From NCBI RefSeq assembly GCF_032931615.1, contig NZ_CP136762.1:1-64000 (forward strand): 64,000 nucleotides of DNA, written 5' to 3'. Position numbers and translations under genes: made by a program. Below the pieces are notes generated by a model. That model ran no database searches. It had not been told where the DNA came from and worked only from the letters and a program-made list of their open reading frames with translations. Source of the stretch: Palleronia sp. LCG004. Its GTDB lineage: Bacteria > Pseudomonadota > Alphaproteobacteria > Rhodobacterales > Rhodobacteraceae. Of the stretch, positions 45,170 to 54,132 are shown in pieces (within the stretch, counting starts at the first letter, position 1; each line of letters starts with the position of its first letter).

Positions 45170-45988
45170 TCACGCGCCGATCACGAGAGGTGCCGTCAGC
45201 CGCCTCAGGGTCGAGATCACGCTCAGCGGGGTGATCCTGCTCGTCCGCGGATTGTCGGGCGATGGCATGCCCTCGATCTGCACGCTGATCGTCGCGCTGT
45301 CGGAGATCACCGTGACGGCATGGATATTCCGGGTGACCCCGGGGTCCGCCCAGACTTCGAGCCGGGTGTCGGCAGCGCCGATGCCCGCGAAACCGAGGGT
45401 GGCGGCGACATTCACATTGGCGGGAAAGCCCGCGATGGCGTCTTCGACCGGACCGGCATAGCAGCAAACCGGTTCCGTGAGCGCGTCGAGATCCAGTCCC
45501 ATCTGCGCGATCGCCGGTGCGCCCTTCAGGCTTGCCGGTGGCTTGCGGGTGACGAGGGTTATGCTGTCGATCCGACCCAGCGCCGCGGCCTGCACCGCAT
45601 CCAGCCCGGCAAGCGCGCCCGACGGGACCAGGATGCGCCCTCCGGTGCGCAGAGCGACGGCCTCCAGATGTCGATTGTGCAGCAGCGCGCCCGTACTGGC
45701 GACCACGAGGATCTTGCCGGCCTCCAGAGCCGGAAGGGCGACGGTCTCGAACAGGTGTGCCGGGCAACATTCGACGACCACATCGACGCCATCGGAGAGG
45801 CATTCCAGCGGCCTGACCTCGGAGGGGGTGCCGAAATGCGCGGCCATATGCGCCCGGGCGCGTCCCGTATCGCGCGCAGATACCGCGGCGAGTTCCAGCC
45901 CCGGGATGCCGGCGTCGAGAGCGGCCGCCACCGTCCTGCCGATAGCCCCGAACCCGCCGACGGAGACCCTGAGCGTCTTTTCCTTCAT
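45170..45988 (-). CDS. L-aspartate dehydrogenase family protein
   Basis: NAD(P)-dependent enzyme of 272 aa related to NadX, which oxidises L-aspartate to iminoaspartate or oxaloacetate and ammonia. The dinucleotide motif GGFGAIGRTVAAAL opens the chain; LVTRKPPASLKGAP, FPANVNVAATLGFAG and the catalytic-His segment ADPGVTRNIHAVTV match the family. The start at 45988 has AAGGTGAC upstream. It is on the same strand as the sugar-kinase/dehydrogenase/transport genes but 189 bp downstream of them, so co-transcription is likely but not certain. No nadA or nadC is nearby, which favours a catabolic role over NAD synthesis. Confidence 0.85.
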   Translation of the reverse strand: MKEKTLRVSVGGFGAIGRTVAAALDAGIPGLELAAVSARDTGRARAHMAAHFGTPSEVRPLECLSDGVDVVVECCPAHLFETVALPALEAGKILVVASTGALLHNRHLEAVALRTGGRILVPSGALAGLDAVQAAALGRIDSITLVTRKPPASLKGAPAIAQMGLDLDALTEPVCCYAGPVEDAIAGFPANVNVAATLGFAGIGAADTRLEVWADPGVTRNIHAVTVISDSATISVQIEGMPSPDNPRTSRITPLSVISTLRRLTAPLVIGA

Positions 45989-46177
45989 GTCACCTTCCCC
46001 TGGAGTGATCGGTCTTTGCGAACTGTCGGCACGCTGAAAACTTGAGGTGAGCGGCAGCCGGGCCTGAGCCCCGCGAATGTTTCGGCCAGCGTTCCCATTT
46101 CCTCGGCCAGCCGGTCGCCGTTCATATTCCGGCCGCTGGCACGATTGCATCTGGAAGATTGGTTTTGCCGTTTTCCG

Positions 46178-47095
46178 TCACGAGAGCTGCCCGGTCGGTG
46201 GTGGCGTCGTGGCCTGCGCCAACAGCGTCACGTAGCGCAGCGCGGTTTCGATCTGTCGGTCCGTCTCCTCGGCACCGAGAAGGAGGAGGGCGTCGAGGGC
46301 GCGTCCGTAGGCCGTCCGGCTGTCGCAGGCGATTTCGATCCCTTCGGAAGTCACGTCCGTGCGCCCTTCGATCTGCACCCATGCGCGATTTTCACGGGCC
46401 GCGAGGTCGATGATCACCTCCGAGCGACGTCCATCGCGATGTGTCAGGCGAAAGCGGGCATCGCTTGGACCCAGGCGAAGGAGGTCGAGCGCGATCACCG
46501 GCCCCATGAGCCTTTCGAGAACCGACAGAGCGTGCGGCCCGATATCCATGAGCGCACCCGCCTCGGCCCGGCGCCATTCCGAAGCCGCATAAGGGCCCGA
46601 GATCAGGGCATCGGAGGCGTGGCGATACGTCGCCGACGTAACCTCGCCCGTGGCACCGAGGGCATCGAGCCGCCCGGTCAGGTCCGGCGCGAACATCAGC
46701 GTGTGAAAGACAAGCGCTTGCACGCCCGCGGCCCGGATCGCCCCGGCGACCAGCCGGGCATCCCCGGCAGAGGAGGCCAGCGGCTTTTCCAGCATCAGGT
46801 GGCATCCCGCCCGCGCCGCACGCGGTGCGAGGGACGCCTGGGCGGCCGGTGCCACTGCAAAAGCCACGATATCGGTCGCCTCGAATAAGGCATCGGCGCT
46901 CTCGAAGGCTGGCACCCCGTACAGATCCGCCAATGCGGCGGACGTATCCCGGTCGCGGCCCCACACACCTGCAAAGCGCAGTCCGGGATGGGCGGCTATG
47001 GCGGGCGCATGGGTCTTTCCCGCCCAATGGCCTGCGCCGACGAGGCCCATGCGCAAAGCCGGGCGCGATCCTCCGCCATCCGAAGAGCCGATCAT
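46178..47095 (-). CDS. Gfo/Idh/MocA-family oxidoreductase
   Basis: NAD(P)-dependent sugar dehydrogenase-like protein of 305 aa. The Rossmann motif GLVGAGHWAGKTHAPAI is followed by LMLEKPLASSAGDARLV, carrying the EKP motif with its cofactor-linked Lys, and by a beta-sheet C-terminal domain (DIGPHALSVLERLMG with a conserved His). Members oxidise or epimerise sugars, inositols and N-acetyl amino sugars. Its ATG overlaps the stop of the ROK kinase gene by 4 bp, so both enzymes probably act on the same sugar. Confidence 0.9.
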   Translation of the reverse strand: MIGSSDGGGSRPALRMGLVGAGHWAGKTHAPAIAAHPGLRFAGVWGRDRDTSAALADLYGVPAFESADALFEATDIVAFAVAPAAQASLAPRAARAGCHLMLEKPLASSAGDARLVAGAIRAAGVQALVFHTLMFAPDLTGRLDALGATGEVTSATYRHASDALISGPYAASEWRRAEAGALMDIGPHALSVLERLMGPVIALDLLRLGPSDARFRLTHRDGRRSEVIIDLAARENRAWVQIEGRTDVTSEGIEIACDSRTAYGRALDALLLLGAEETDRQIETALRYVTLLAQATTPPPTGQLS

Positions 47096-48042
47096 ACGCT
47101 CTGCCTCATCTGGTGGCCGAGGATGGCCCCACCGACCAGCGCGGCCTGATCGATCCGGCCGGGATAGAGGACAGGCTCATCCCGTTCTGACAGGATGCGC
47201 TTGCGCAGACCCTTGTCGAGCTCGGCCATCAGGGCCGCATCGCGCCCCAGCCCGCCGCCGGTGGCCACGATGGACGCGCCGGTGATGTTCACGGCCAGCG
47301 CCAGCGGCTCGGAGAGCATCTCCACCCAGAGAGCGATTGTCTTCGCCGCCTCGGCATCGCCAGTGCGCCACCGGTCGGTGATCTCGTGGCTCTTTGCCGG
47401 GGCGAAGCCGATCATCTCGTGAAGTCGCTCGAGCCCACGTGCCCCGCCGAACGTATCGGCGCACCCCTCCTGCCCGCAGCCGCAGCGCATCCGGGGCAAT
47501 GGACGGTCCAGCGTTCGGGGCAGCTGGTTCGCCACGGGCCCGTGGCCCCATTCGCCGACCAACCCGCCGCGGCCGCGGACGACCCGCCCGTCGACGACCA
47601 GCCCGCCGCCGATCCCCGTCCCGAGGATCGCCCCGAAGACGACCCGGTGTCCGCGTCCCACCCCCTGACCGGCCTCGGCCAGCGCGAAGGCGTCGGCATC
47701 GTTCAGAAGGCCGACAGGTCGCTGAAGCCGTGCGGAGAGGATCCGGCAGACGGGTTTGTCGTCGAGGCAGGGAATGTTCGCCGACCGGATCGTGCCCGTC
47801 GCCGCGTTGCAGAGCCCCGCCGCCGCAAGAATGAGCGGCGCGGTCGCGTCGACCTCGCCCGCGAGTTCCGCCGTCAGCACGCTCAATGAGTCGAGAAAGG
47901 CGGCGATATCCTCGGTCGGCGTGGGGCAGGTGCGGACCTTGCCGACCTCGCCGGGGCGGGTGCCGACGGCGGCCATGCGGATGAAGGAGCCGCCGATATC
48001 CGCGACGAGGATGCGGTTCGGCGGCAAAAGCGTCTCGGTCAT
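47092..48042 (-). CDS. ROK-family sugar kinase (N-acetylglucosamine kinase-like)
   Basis: ATP-dependent hexose/amino-sugar kinase of 316 aa. The phosphate-binding motif VADIGGSFIRMAAV, the catalytic Asp in LLNDADAFALAEAG, GTGIGGGLVVDG, EWGHGPV and the zinc-binding CGCGQEGC are all present, so it should be an active kinase, unlike the ROK regulator at 51548. EWGHGPV is typical of GlcNAc/glucose kinases. Four-base overlaps join it to the permease gene before it and the Gfo/Idh gene after it; it presumably phosphorylates the sugar released from the imported compound. Confidence 0.9.
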   Translation of the reverse strand: MTETLLPPNRILVADIGGSFIRMAAVGTRPGEVGKVRTCPTPTEDIAAFLDSLSVLTAELAGEVDATAPLILAAAGLCNAATGTIRSANIPCLDDKPVCRILSARLQRPVGLLNDADAFALAEAGQGVGRGHRVVFGAILGTGIGGGLVVDGRVVRGRGGLVGEWGHGPVANQLPRTLDRPLPRMRCGCGQEGCADTFGGARGLERLHEMIGFAPAKSHEITDRWRTGDAEAAKTIALWVEMLSEPLALAVNITGASIVATGGGLGRDAALMAELDKGLRKRILSERDEPVLYPGRIDQAALVGGAILGHQMRQSV

Positions 48043-48896
48043 CCTCGGCTCCTCGGGTCCAGCAGATCCCTAAGCCCGTCGCCGAGGATGTTGAAGCCGA
48101 GCACCGTGATCGTCACGGCAAGACCCGGAAAGAGCGAAACCCAGAGCGCCACCCCCAGGAAGTTGCGGCCATTGCTCATCATGGCGCCCCATTCGGGAAT
48201 GGGGGGTTGCGCGCCGAGGCCGAGGAACGACAGGCTGGCCGCCGTCAGGACCACCGTGCCCGCCGTCAGCGTCGATTGCACGATGATGGGTCCGAGGGCG
48301 TTGCGCAGGATATGATCGAACATGATGCGGACGTTCGATGCCCCGAGCGCGCGCGCGGCCTGAACATATTCCATCTCGCGCAGGCTGAGGGTCAGGTTGC
48401 GCGTGAGCCGCGCATAGACCGGCACCGAGAAGACGGCGATGGCCAGCAGCATGTTCACCAGTCCCGGCCCGAGGATCGAGACGATCAGGATGGCGAGGAC
48501 GATGCCCGGAAACGCGAAGATGACATCCGTCACCCACATGATGAGACCATCGATCCGTCCGCCGTAATATCCCGCGACAAGCCCGAGCGGCACGCCAGCG
48601 ACGACGGCGATCCCCGTCCCCAGCAGCACCTCGATCAACGAGAGTTGCGCGCCGTAAAGGATGCGCGAGAAGATGTCGCGGCCGAAGGAATCGGTGCCGA
48701 ACAGGTGCTCGCCCGACGGCGGGAGAAGCGTCTGCAACAGGCTCTGCTCATAGGGCGAGGCCGGTGCGAGCAGCGGCGCGAACAGGGCCGCGAGCACGAT
48801 CAGCCCGATCAGGAAACCGCCGATGAAAAGCGACGGCCTGCGTCCGAGCCAGCGGCTCCAGTCGACGAGACGGGGCAAAGCGATCGACTGCATCAT
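48039..48896 (-). CDS. ABC transporter permease (DppC/OppC family)
   Basis: Inner-membrane permease of 285 aa with about six helices. An N-terminal OppC_N segment (WLGRRPSLFIGGFLIGLIVLAALFAPLLAP) and FGTDSFGRDIFSRILYGAQLSL are typical; the ATPase-coupling EAA loop is EYVQAARALGASNVRIMFDHILRNALGPI. The ATG at 48896 overlaps the stop of the upstream permease by 4 bp; the longer open frame is not used. It works with the second permease, the binding protein (49878-51404) and the ATPases encoded across the divergent promoter. Confidence 0.92.
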   Translation of the reverse strand: MMQSIALPRLVDWSRWLGRRPSLFIGGFLIGLIVLAALFAPLLAPASPYEQSLLQTLLPPSGEHLFGTDSFGRDIFSRILYGAQLSLIEVLLGTGIAVVAGVPLGLVAGYYGGRIDGLIMWVTDVIFAFPGIVLAILIVSILGPGLVNMLLAIAVFSVPVYARLTRNLTLSLREMEYVQAARALGASNVRIMFDHILRNALGPIIVQSTLTAGTVVLTAASLSFLGLGAQPPIPEWGAMMSNGRNFLGVALWVSLFPGLAVTITVLGFNILGDGLRDLLDPRSRG

Positions 48897-49813
48897 CCGA
48901 ACCTCACCCGCGGATCGAGGGCGGAAATGAGCAGTTCCGCCGTGAAGTTGACCAGTACGACGCTGACGACCGCGAGCATCGTCACACCCTGGATGATCGG
49001 GTAATCCCGATAGCGAACGGCATCGACAAGCATCTGTCCAATGCCCGGCCAGTTGAAGACGGTCTCCGTCACGACGGTCGAACCGATCACCGCGCCGAAG
49101 TTCAGCCCGATGATCGTGACGATGGGTATCAAGGCGTTGCGCAGCGCGTGCCTGCGATAGACGCGAAACGCGCTCAGGCCCTTGGCCCGCGCGGTGCGGA
49201 TGTAATCCTGCCCCAGTGTCTCGATCATAGAGGACCGCGTCATCCGCGCCACGAGCGCCATCGGCAGCAGGCCGAGGGCGATGGCGGGCATGACGTAATG
49301 CGCCGGGGAGCCGTCGCCCAGAAGCGGAAGCCATCCCTTCTGGACCGAGAAGTAATCCATCATCACCAGAGCGAGCCAGAAATTGGCGACCGAAGCACCG
49401 AGGATGGCGATGATCATCACGATCTGGTCGATTGTCCGCCCTCGCCAGATGGCCCCGGCCATGCCGAGCGGCACGCCCAGCAAGGTCGCGAAGAAATAGG
49501 CCACGCTGGCCAGTCGCAGGGTCGCCATGAAGCGCGGCGCGAGTTCTTCAGAAACCGATCTGCCGGAGCGGATGGAGGTGCCGAAATCGCCGGTCGCGGC
49601 ATTGCCGAGAAACTTCGCGTATTGAAGGATGATCGGCTGGTCCAGACCCAGCCGGATCCGCATGTTGTCGACGGCGGCCTGCGTCGCCTCGGGGCCGGCC
49701 ATCAAGCGTGCGGGATCGCCGGGCAGCATCCGCACCGACAGGAAGACGATAAAGGAAACGCCCAGCAGGACGATCGGCAGCATCATCGATTTCCGAAGGA
49801 AATAGCGCTTCAT
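48893..49813 (-). CDS. ABC transporter permease (DppB/OppB family)
   Basis: Inner-membrane permease of 306 aa with about six helices. The start MKRYFLRKSMMLPIVLLGVSFIVFLSVRMLPGDPARLMAG is typical of the DppB family, and the EAA loop is DYIRTARAKGLSAFRVYRRHALRNALIPI. The ATG at 49813 is chosen on this N-terminus. It follows the binding-protein gene after a 64-bp gap containing a hairpin, and overlaps the second permease gene by 4 bp. Confidence 0.92.
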   Translation of the reverse strand: MKRYFLRKSMMLPIVLLGVSFIVFLSVRMLPGDPARLMAGPEATQAAVDNMRIRLGLDQPIILQYAKFLGNAATGDFGTSIRSGRSVSEELAPRFMATLRLASVAYFFATLLGVPLGMAGAIWRGRTIDQIVMIIAILGASVANFWLALVMMDYFSVQKGWLPLLGDGSPAHYVMPAIALGLLPMALVARMTRSSMIETLGQDYIRTARAKGLSAFRVYRRHALRNALIPIVTIIGLNFGAVIGSTVVTETVFNWPGIGQMLVDAVRYRDYPIIQGVTMLAVVSVVLVNFTAELLISALDPRVRFG

Positions 49814-49832
49814 CGCAGGCCTCGGGAATGGC

Positions 49833-49860
49833 GGGGCGGAACCGGGCGCGGCTCCGCCCC
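49833..49860 (-). promoter_or_regulatory. Hairpin between binding-protein and permease genes
   Basis: On the leftward transcript GGGGCGGA pairs with TCCGCCCC and inner GCCG with CGGT (one G-T pair), a 12-bp stem with a 4-nt loop. There is no T run after it. Likely an mRNA-stabilising or attenuating element protecting the binding-protein message. Confidence 0.7.
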
Positions 49861-49877
49861 TTTGCAGGGTCTCGGTC

Positions 49878-51404
49878 TCATTCCGTGATCGAGGCGTCCT
49901 CAACCATCAGAAGGCCGCCGGGCTGCAGCCAGAGCCCCTCGACCTCGGAACTGGCCGCGGCGAGATCGCGGGTGGAATAGAGCAGCACGTGCGGCGCTTC
50001 CTCGTTCACGATCTCCTGCGCTTCGACGTAGAGGGCGTTGCGCTGGGTCGCATCCAGGGTCGCCGCAGCCTCATCCACCAGAGCATCGAGCTCCTCGGAG
50101 GAGAAGAAGCCCAGATTGGCACCCGTAGGGGCCCAGGCACCGGTGGTGTAGAGCGGGCGGAACTGCAGGTCGGCATTGACCGAACCGCTGGACCACGACG
50201 CGATCACGGCACCGAGATCGTCTTCGGCCTTGGCCTCGGGCCCGTTGAACGCCGCTTCCGACCAAACACCGCTTTCGAGGCGGCGCACCTCGAGATCCAC
50301 GCCGATCTCGGCCCACATGGCTTGCAACGCTTCGGCGATCGCCGCCTCGGGCTCCTGCACGGCGACGGACATGGAGAAACCATTGCCGAGCCCGGCGTCC
50401 TCGAGCAGCGACCGCGCCATTTCGGGATCGTAGGGATAGGGATTGAGGCTTTCATCCCATGCGGGGTTTGTCGGAGCGAGCGGGGAGTTCGCCGGGGTGC
50501 CGTATCCGCGCAGCAGCGCCTCGACCAGTGCCTCGCGATCCGTGGCATAGTTCAGCGCCTGACGTACCGATTTCTGGTCGAGCGGTTCAAGCTCGACATT
50601 CAGCGACACCCAGAAGACGAATGCGCCGGGCTGATCGATGAGTGTCAGATCGGGATTGGCCGAGACCGCCTGCGCGAAGACCGGTGGCAGGGGATTGACC
50701 ACGTCGACTTCGCCGGATTGCACACCCATGGTGAGGACAGAGCTTTCGGCGGACCAGGTGAATACGATTTCGTCGAGGGACGGAGCGTCGCCCCAATAGC
50801 CGTCGAAGGCCTGCATGGTCACGTGATCGCCGGACTGATACTCGGTGAACTCGAACGGTCCCGTGCCGACGGCGTGGGTGCCCAGCTCCCCGGCCGCGGG
50901 GCTCACCACCCAGCCGACCGATGTCGCCATCAGATCCGCGAAGCCCGCGTAAGGCCGGGCCAGCGTGAAGCGGACGGTCGACGGATCGACGGCCTCGACA
51001 CGCTCCAGCAAACCGGTGATCTTGCCCGCCGCGGCAAGGCCGAGCTCGGGATTGAGAAGCCGCTCGAACGATGCGGTCACGGCATCGGCATCGAGGGGCG
51101 TGCCGTCGTGAAACTGCACATTCTCGCGGAGCGTGAACGTCCACGCGAGGCCGTCGTCGCTGGTCTCCCACTCGGTTGCGAGGGCGGGTACGATCTCAAG
51201 CTCGCGATTGCGTTCGATCAGGCCCTCGTACATCGGCGCGAGGACCACCTGCGTGAACGAGGCCGTCTGGTCGGCCGGATCCATGGAGCGCGGTGCCTCG
51301 CTTTGCATGACCGTCAGTGTCTGCGCCTCAGCGGCCCCGAGAGCGAGAAGCGACGCGGCTCCCGCAAGAGCGATGCGCCCCAATCCCTTTTTCTTCGCGA
51401 ACAT
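49878..51404 (-). CDS. ABC transporter substrate-binding protein, family 5 (peptide/nickel/oligosaccharide type)
   Basis: Periplasmic receptor of 508 aa with a signal peptide (about residues 1-28, ending LALGAAEA). Landmarks of the family 5 binding proteins are APMYEGLIERNRELEIVPALATEWETSDDGLAWTFTLRENVQFHDGTPLDADAV and the KSVRQALNYATDREALVEALL helix. Family members bind di- and oligopeptides, but also glycosides, opines and oligosaccharides, so the ligand is open. The ATG at 51404 is chosen because GGAG lies 6 bp upstream; an ATG 6 bp earlier touches that site. It is first in the leftward operon. Confidence 0.92.
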   Translation of the reverse strand: MFAKKKGLGRIALAGAASLLALGAAEAQTLTVMQSEAPRSMDPADQTASFTQVVLAPMYEGLIERNRELEIVPALATEWETSDDGLAWTFTLRENVQFHDGTPLDADAVTASFERLLNPELGLAAAGKITGLLERVEAVDPSTVRFTLARPYAGFADLMATSVGWVVSPAAGELGTHAVGTGPFEFTEYQSGDHVTMQAFDGYWGDAPSLDEIVFTWSAESSVLTMGVQSGEVDVVNPLPPVFAQAVSANPDLTLIDQPGAFVFWVSLNVELEPLDQKSVRQALNYATDREALVEALLRGYGTPANSPLAPTNPAWDESLNPYPYDPEMARSLLEDAGLGNGFSMSVAVQEPEAAIAEALQAMWAEIGVDLEVRRLESGVWSEAAFNGPEAKAEDDLGAVIASWSSGSVNADLQFRPLYTTGAWAPTGANLGFFSSEELDALVDEAAATLDATQRNALYVEAQEIVNEEAPHVLLYSTRDLAAASSEVEGLWLQPGGLLMVEDASITE

Positions 51405-51547
51405 AACCATCTCCAATCCGTCCAAGTTGCGCCCTGCTTGAGGGTGCGGGCCAAGATTTAATTCCTATGCAGGTTATACATCGCTTGATTTAGTTATATC
51501 TGTAAAGTAAAAACACGAGTGATGTTCAGATTTGGAATTAACTCAAG
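51405..51547. promoter_or_regulatory. Divergent promoter region of the Dpp/M81 locus
   Basis: 143 bp between the binding-protein and ROK-repressor genes. The central part (about 51455-51545) is strikingly AT-rich for this genome, as expected for two back-to-back promoters. Perfect 8-bp inverted sequences TTAATTCC (51458-51465) and GGAATTAA (51534-51541) flank it symmetrically and may mark repressor-binding ends. Confidence 0.6.
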
Positions 51548-52702
51548 ATGATCCAGACTGGAGATCATCATCGCAGGCTGCTCTGGGCGCTGTCGGAGGC
51601 CGGACAGGCGAGCCGGACGGAACTCGCCGCCGCGGCAGGGCTTTCGAAGGCCGCCGTGACAGCCGCCACGCGTGAGCTCATCGGGTCCGGATTGATCGCC
51701 GAGGCCGAGCAGGTGCGCCGCGCCGGTCGGCCCTCGACGCTCCTCACGCTTCGCAGCGGCGCTGTCTGGTTCGCGGGGCTGTCCCTCCGGCCGGGCCGCG
51801 GCCGAATCGTCCTGTGCGACATGAAAGGACACATCGCGGGGCGACGCGATCTGCCGGGGCGACGCGACCCCCATGAGATCTGCGCCACGCTGGAAAGCGA
51901 TCTGGAGGCCCTTCTCGCCGATTGCGGCGTCGAGCGCGACGCGGTCTACGGGATGGGAATTTCGATCTCGGGCGTGGTCAGCCCCGAACAGGATGTGTGT
52001 ATCCGCTCCACGTTGATGGGCTGGAACGACGTCCCGCTGGGGCGCATGGCGACGGCGGCACTCGGCATGCCGGTTCTCATCGAGAACGACGCCAACGCCC
52101 TGGCGATCCACGAGAAACTCTTCGGCGGAATCTCCGGGGATTCCCTTGCGCTCGTCAGCGTGGGTGTCGGCATCGGCGGGGCGCTCTTCATCGGGCGGCA
52201 ACTCTTTCGCGGTGCCGCAGGCGGTGCGGGCGAGTTCGCCCATATCACCGTGGCCCCCGGCGGCGCGCCCTGCATCTGCGGAAAGCGCGGCTGCCTCGAT
52301 ACCGTCGCGAGCATGCGCGCCGTCGCCACCGCCGCCGAGGAGGCAGGCCTCGAAGAGACCTCGCTCGACGCGCTGGAGCGGGCGGCAGCCCACCGGGGCG
52401 ACAGCCGGGCGATCGCGATCCTGCACCGCGCGGGAGAGGCGCTCGGCCTCGCGCTGGCGCATCTCATCCAGATCGTGAACCCGGGGCATGTCATCGTCCG
52501 GATGGAAGCGGATACCGTGGACGGCCTCTACGCGACGGCACTGGCACAGTCGCTCGACGCCAACGTCCTGCCGCAGATGCGCGAACGCACCGCTCTCGAT
52601 GTCGGCACCGCGCTCGAGGGTGGACATGCCGCCGGCGCGGCCTCGGTGGCGGCGCACAGGCTGCTCCTCACTCCCAACACGAAACAAAGGAAGATGGCAT
52701 GA
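51548..52702 (+). CDS. ROK-family transcriptional repressor (NagC/XylR type)
   Basis: Regulator of 384 aa. A winged helix at the N-terminus (about 8-65, LLWALSEAGQASRTELAAAAGLSKAAVTAATRELIGSGLI) precedes a ROK sugar-binding domain with GMGISISGVVSPEQ, ENDANALAIHEKLFGG and the zinc motif CICGKRGCLD. The ATP-binding DxGGT loop is replaced by GLSLRPGRGRIV, so it is a sensor and not a kinase. It is divergent from the binding-protein operon and starts the rightward operon, so it probably represses both until a sugar or sugar phosphate binds. Its stop overlaps the next start by 4 bp. Confidence 0.9.
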   Translation: MIQTGDHHRRLLWALSEAGQASRTELAAAAGLSKAAVTAATRELIGSGLIAEAEQVRRAGRPSTLLTLRSGAVWFAGLSLRPGRGRIVLCDMKGHIAGRRDLPGRRDPHEICATLESDLEALLADCGVERDAVYGMGISISGVVSPEQDVCIRSTLMGWNDVPLGRMATAALGMPVLIENDANALAIHEKLFGGISGDSLALVSVGVGIGGALFIGRQLFRGAAGGAGEFAHITVAPGGAPCICGKRGCLDTVASMRAVATAAEEAGLEETSLDALERAAAHRGDSRAIAILHRAGEALGLALAHLIQIVNPGHVIVRMEADTVDGLYATALAQSLDANVLPQMRERTALDVGTALEGGHAAGAASVAAHRLLLTPNTKQRKMA

Positions 52703-54132
52703 GAGTTGCCGTAGGTGGCCTCCACACCGAATGCTCGACCTACAATCCCGTTCTGATGACCGAGGGCGATTTCACCGTCTGGCGCGGAGACGAGATGATC
52801 GGGAAGCCGTATTTCGACGTGCTCAAGCGGCACGAAGCGGAGTATCTGCCAACCTTCTACGCCCGCAATATCGCAGGCGGGCCTATCGCCCGTGAAACAT
52901 ACGAAAGCTTCAAGGCCGAGTTCGTCGCAGCACTCACGGCAGCGCTCCCACTCGACGGGCTCTATCTGGCCATGCACGGGGCACTCTTCGTCGAGGACAT
53001 GGAAGACGCCGAGGGTGACTGGATCTCGAGCGCCCGCGAGGTGGTGGGCGAAGACTGCGTGATCGCGGCCAGCTACGACCTGCACGGCAATCTCTCCCAG
53101 CGGATCATCGATGCGCTGGACGTCTATTCCACCTACCGGACGGCCCCGCATATCGACATTCCCGAGACCCAGGCGCGGGCCGTCGACATGCTCTTCCGCG
53201 CATTGGCCGGCGAGCGGCCGGGCATCGTCTGGGCCCCCATTCCGGTGGTGCTGCCCGGAGAGCGGACGTCGACGGAGGACGAACCGGCCAAGTCCCTCTA
53301 TGCCCGCCTGCCGGATATCGACGCGGTCGAGGGGATCTGGGATGCCTCGCTGAATGTCGGATATGTCTGGGCGGACGAGCCCCGCGCCACGGCCGCGGCG
53401 ATCATGACGGGTACGGACATCCCCGCCCTCAAGGCCGCGGCCGAAAAGCTGGCGCAGGCCTATTGGGACGCCCGGGACGATTTCTCTTTCGGCACGCAGA
53501 CGGGCAGCATCGTAGAGTCGGTCAGCGCAGCGCTGGCCAGCGCCACTCATCCCGTGGTCCTCGCAGAAAGCGGCGACAACCCCACGGGCGGCGGCGTCGG
53601 TGACCGGGCCGAAGTCCTGTCGGAATTGCTCGATCAGGGGGCGACCGATGTGGTCTTCGCCGGCATCTGCGACAAGCCCGCGGTCGATGCGTGCTTCGCT
53701 GCCGGCGAAGGTGCGCGGATTCCGCTTTCCATCGGTGCGACGCTCGATCCCGGCTCCACCCCATGGAAGGGCGAGGTCGTCGTCAAAACGCTCGCCGACG
53801 ATCCCGCACCCCAGTTGCGCCAGGCCGTCGTCACGATCGAGGGCGTCACCCTCGTTCTGTCGGCCAGACGACGACCTTACCACGATATCGCGAATTTCAC
53901 CGCGTTGGGCCTGGACCCGGCCGCGGCAAGGATCGTCGTGGTCAAGTCCGGATACCTCTCTCCCGAACTGGCGCCGCTCGCGAACCCGCCGATCATGATC
54001 CTGTCGTCAGGCGTGGTCGATCAATACGTCGAGCGGTTGGAGCGGCACCGCAAGGCGGTCGAGACATACCCGTTCGACACGGGCTTCGCCTACGTCCCCG
54101 AGGCACGGCCTTCGGCGCGGGCCAAGCCGTGA
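52699..54132 (+). CDS. M81-family metallohydrolase (MlrC-like)
   Basis: Zinc-dependent hydrolase of 477 aa. The N-terminal MlrC domain opens MRVAVGGLHTECSTYNP and holds SYDLHGNLS, TYRTAPHIDIPETQ and the C-terminal domain has SGDNPTGGGVGD and RRPYHDIANF; the conserved Asp and His residues are the expected metal ligands. MlrC cuts linearised microcystin peptides; most relatives in transport operons have no known substrate but act as amidases or peptidases. Here it is flanked by 4-base overlaps with the repressor and the first ABC ATPase, so it very probably cleaves the imported compound in the cytoplasm. Confidence 0.92.
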   Translation: MRVAVGGLHTECSTYNPVLMTEGDFTVWRGDEMIGKPYFDVLKRHEAEYLPTFYARNIAGGPIARETYESFKAEFVAALTAALPLDGLYLAMHGALFVEDMEDAEGDWISSAREVVGEDCVIAASYDLHGNLSQRIIDALDVYSTYRTAPHIDIPETQARAVDMLFRALAGERPGIVWAPIPVVLPGERTSTEDEPAKSLYARLPDIDAVEGIWDASLNVGYVWADEPRATAAAIMTGTDIPALKAAAEKLAQAYWDARDDFSFGTQTGSIVESVSAALASATHPVVLAESGDNPTGGGVGDRAEVLSELLDQGATDVVFAGICDKPAVDACFAAGEGARIPLSIGATLDPGSTPWKGEVVVKTLADDPAPQLRQAVVTIEGVTLVLSARRRPYHDIANFTALGLDPAAARIVVVKSGYLSPELAPLANPPIMILSSGVVDQYVERLERHRKAVETYPFDTGFAYVPEARPSARAKP

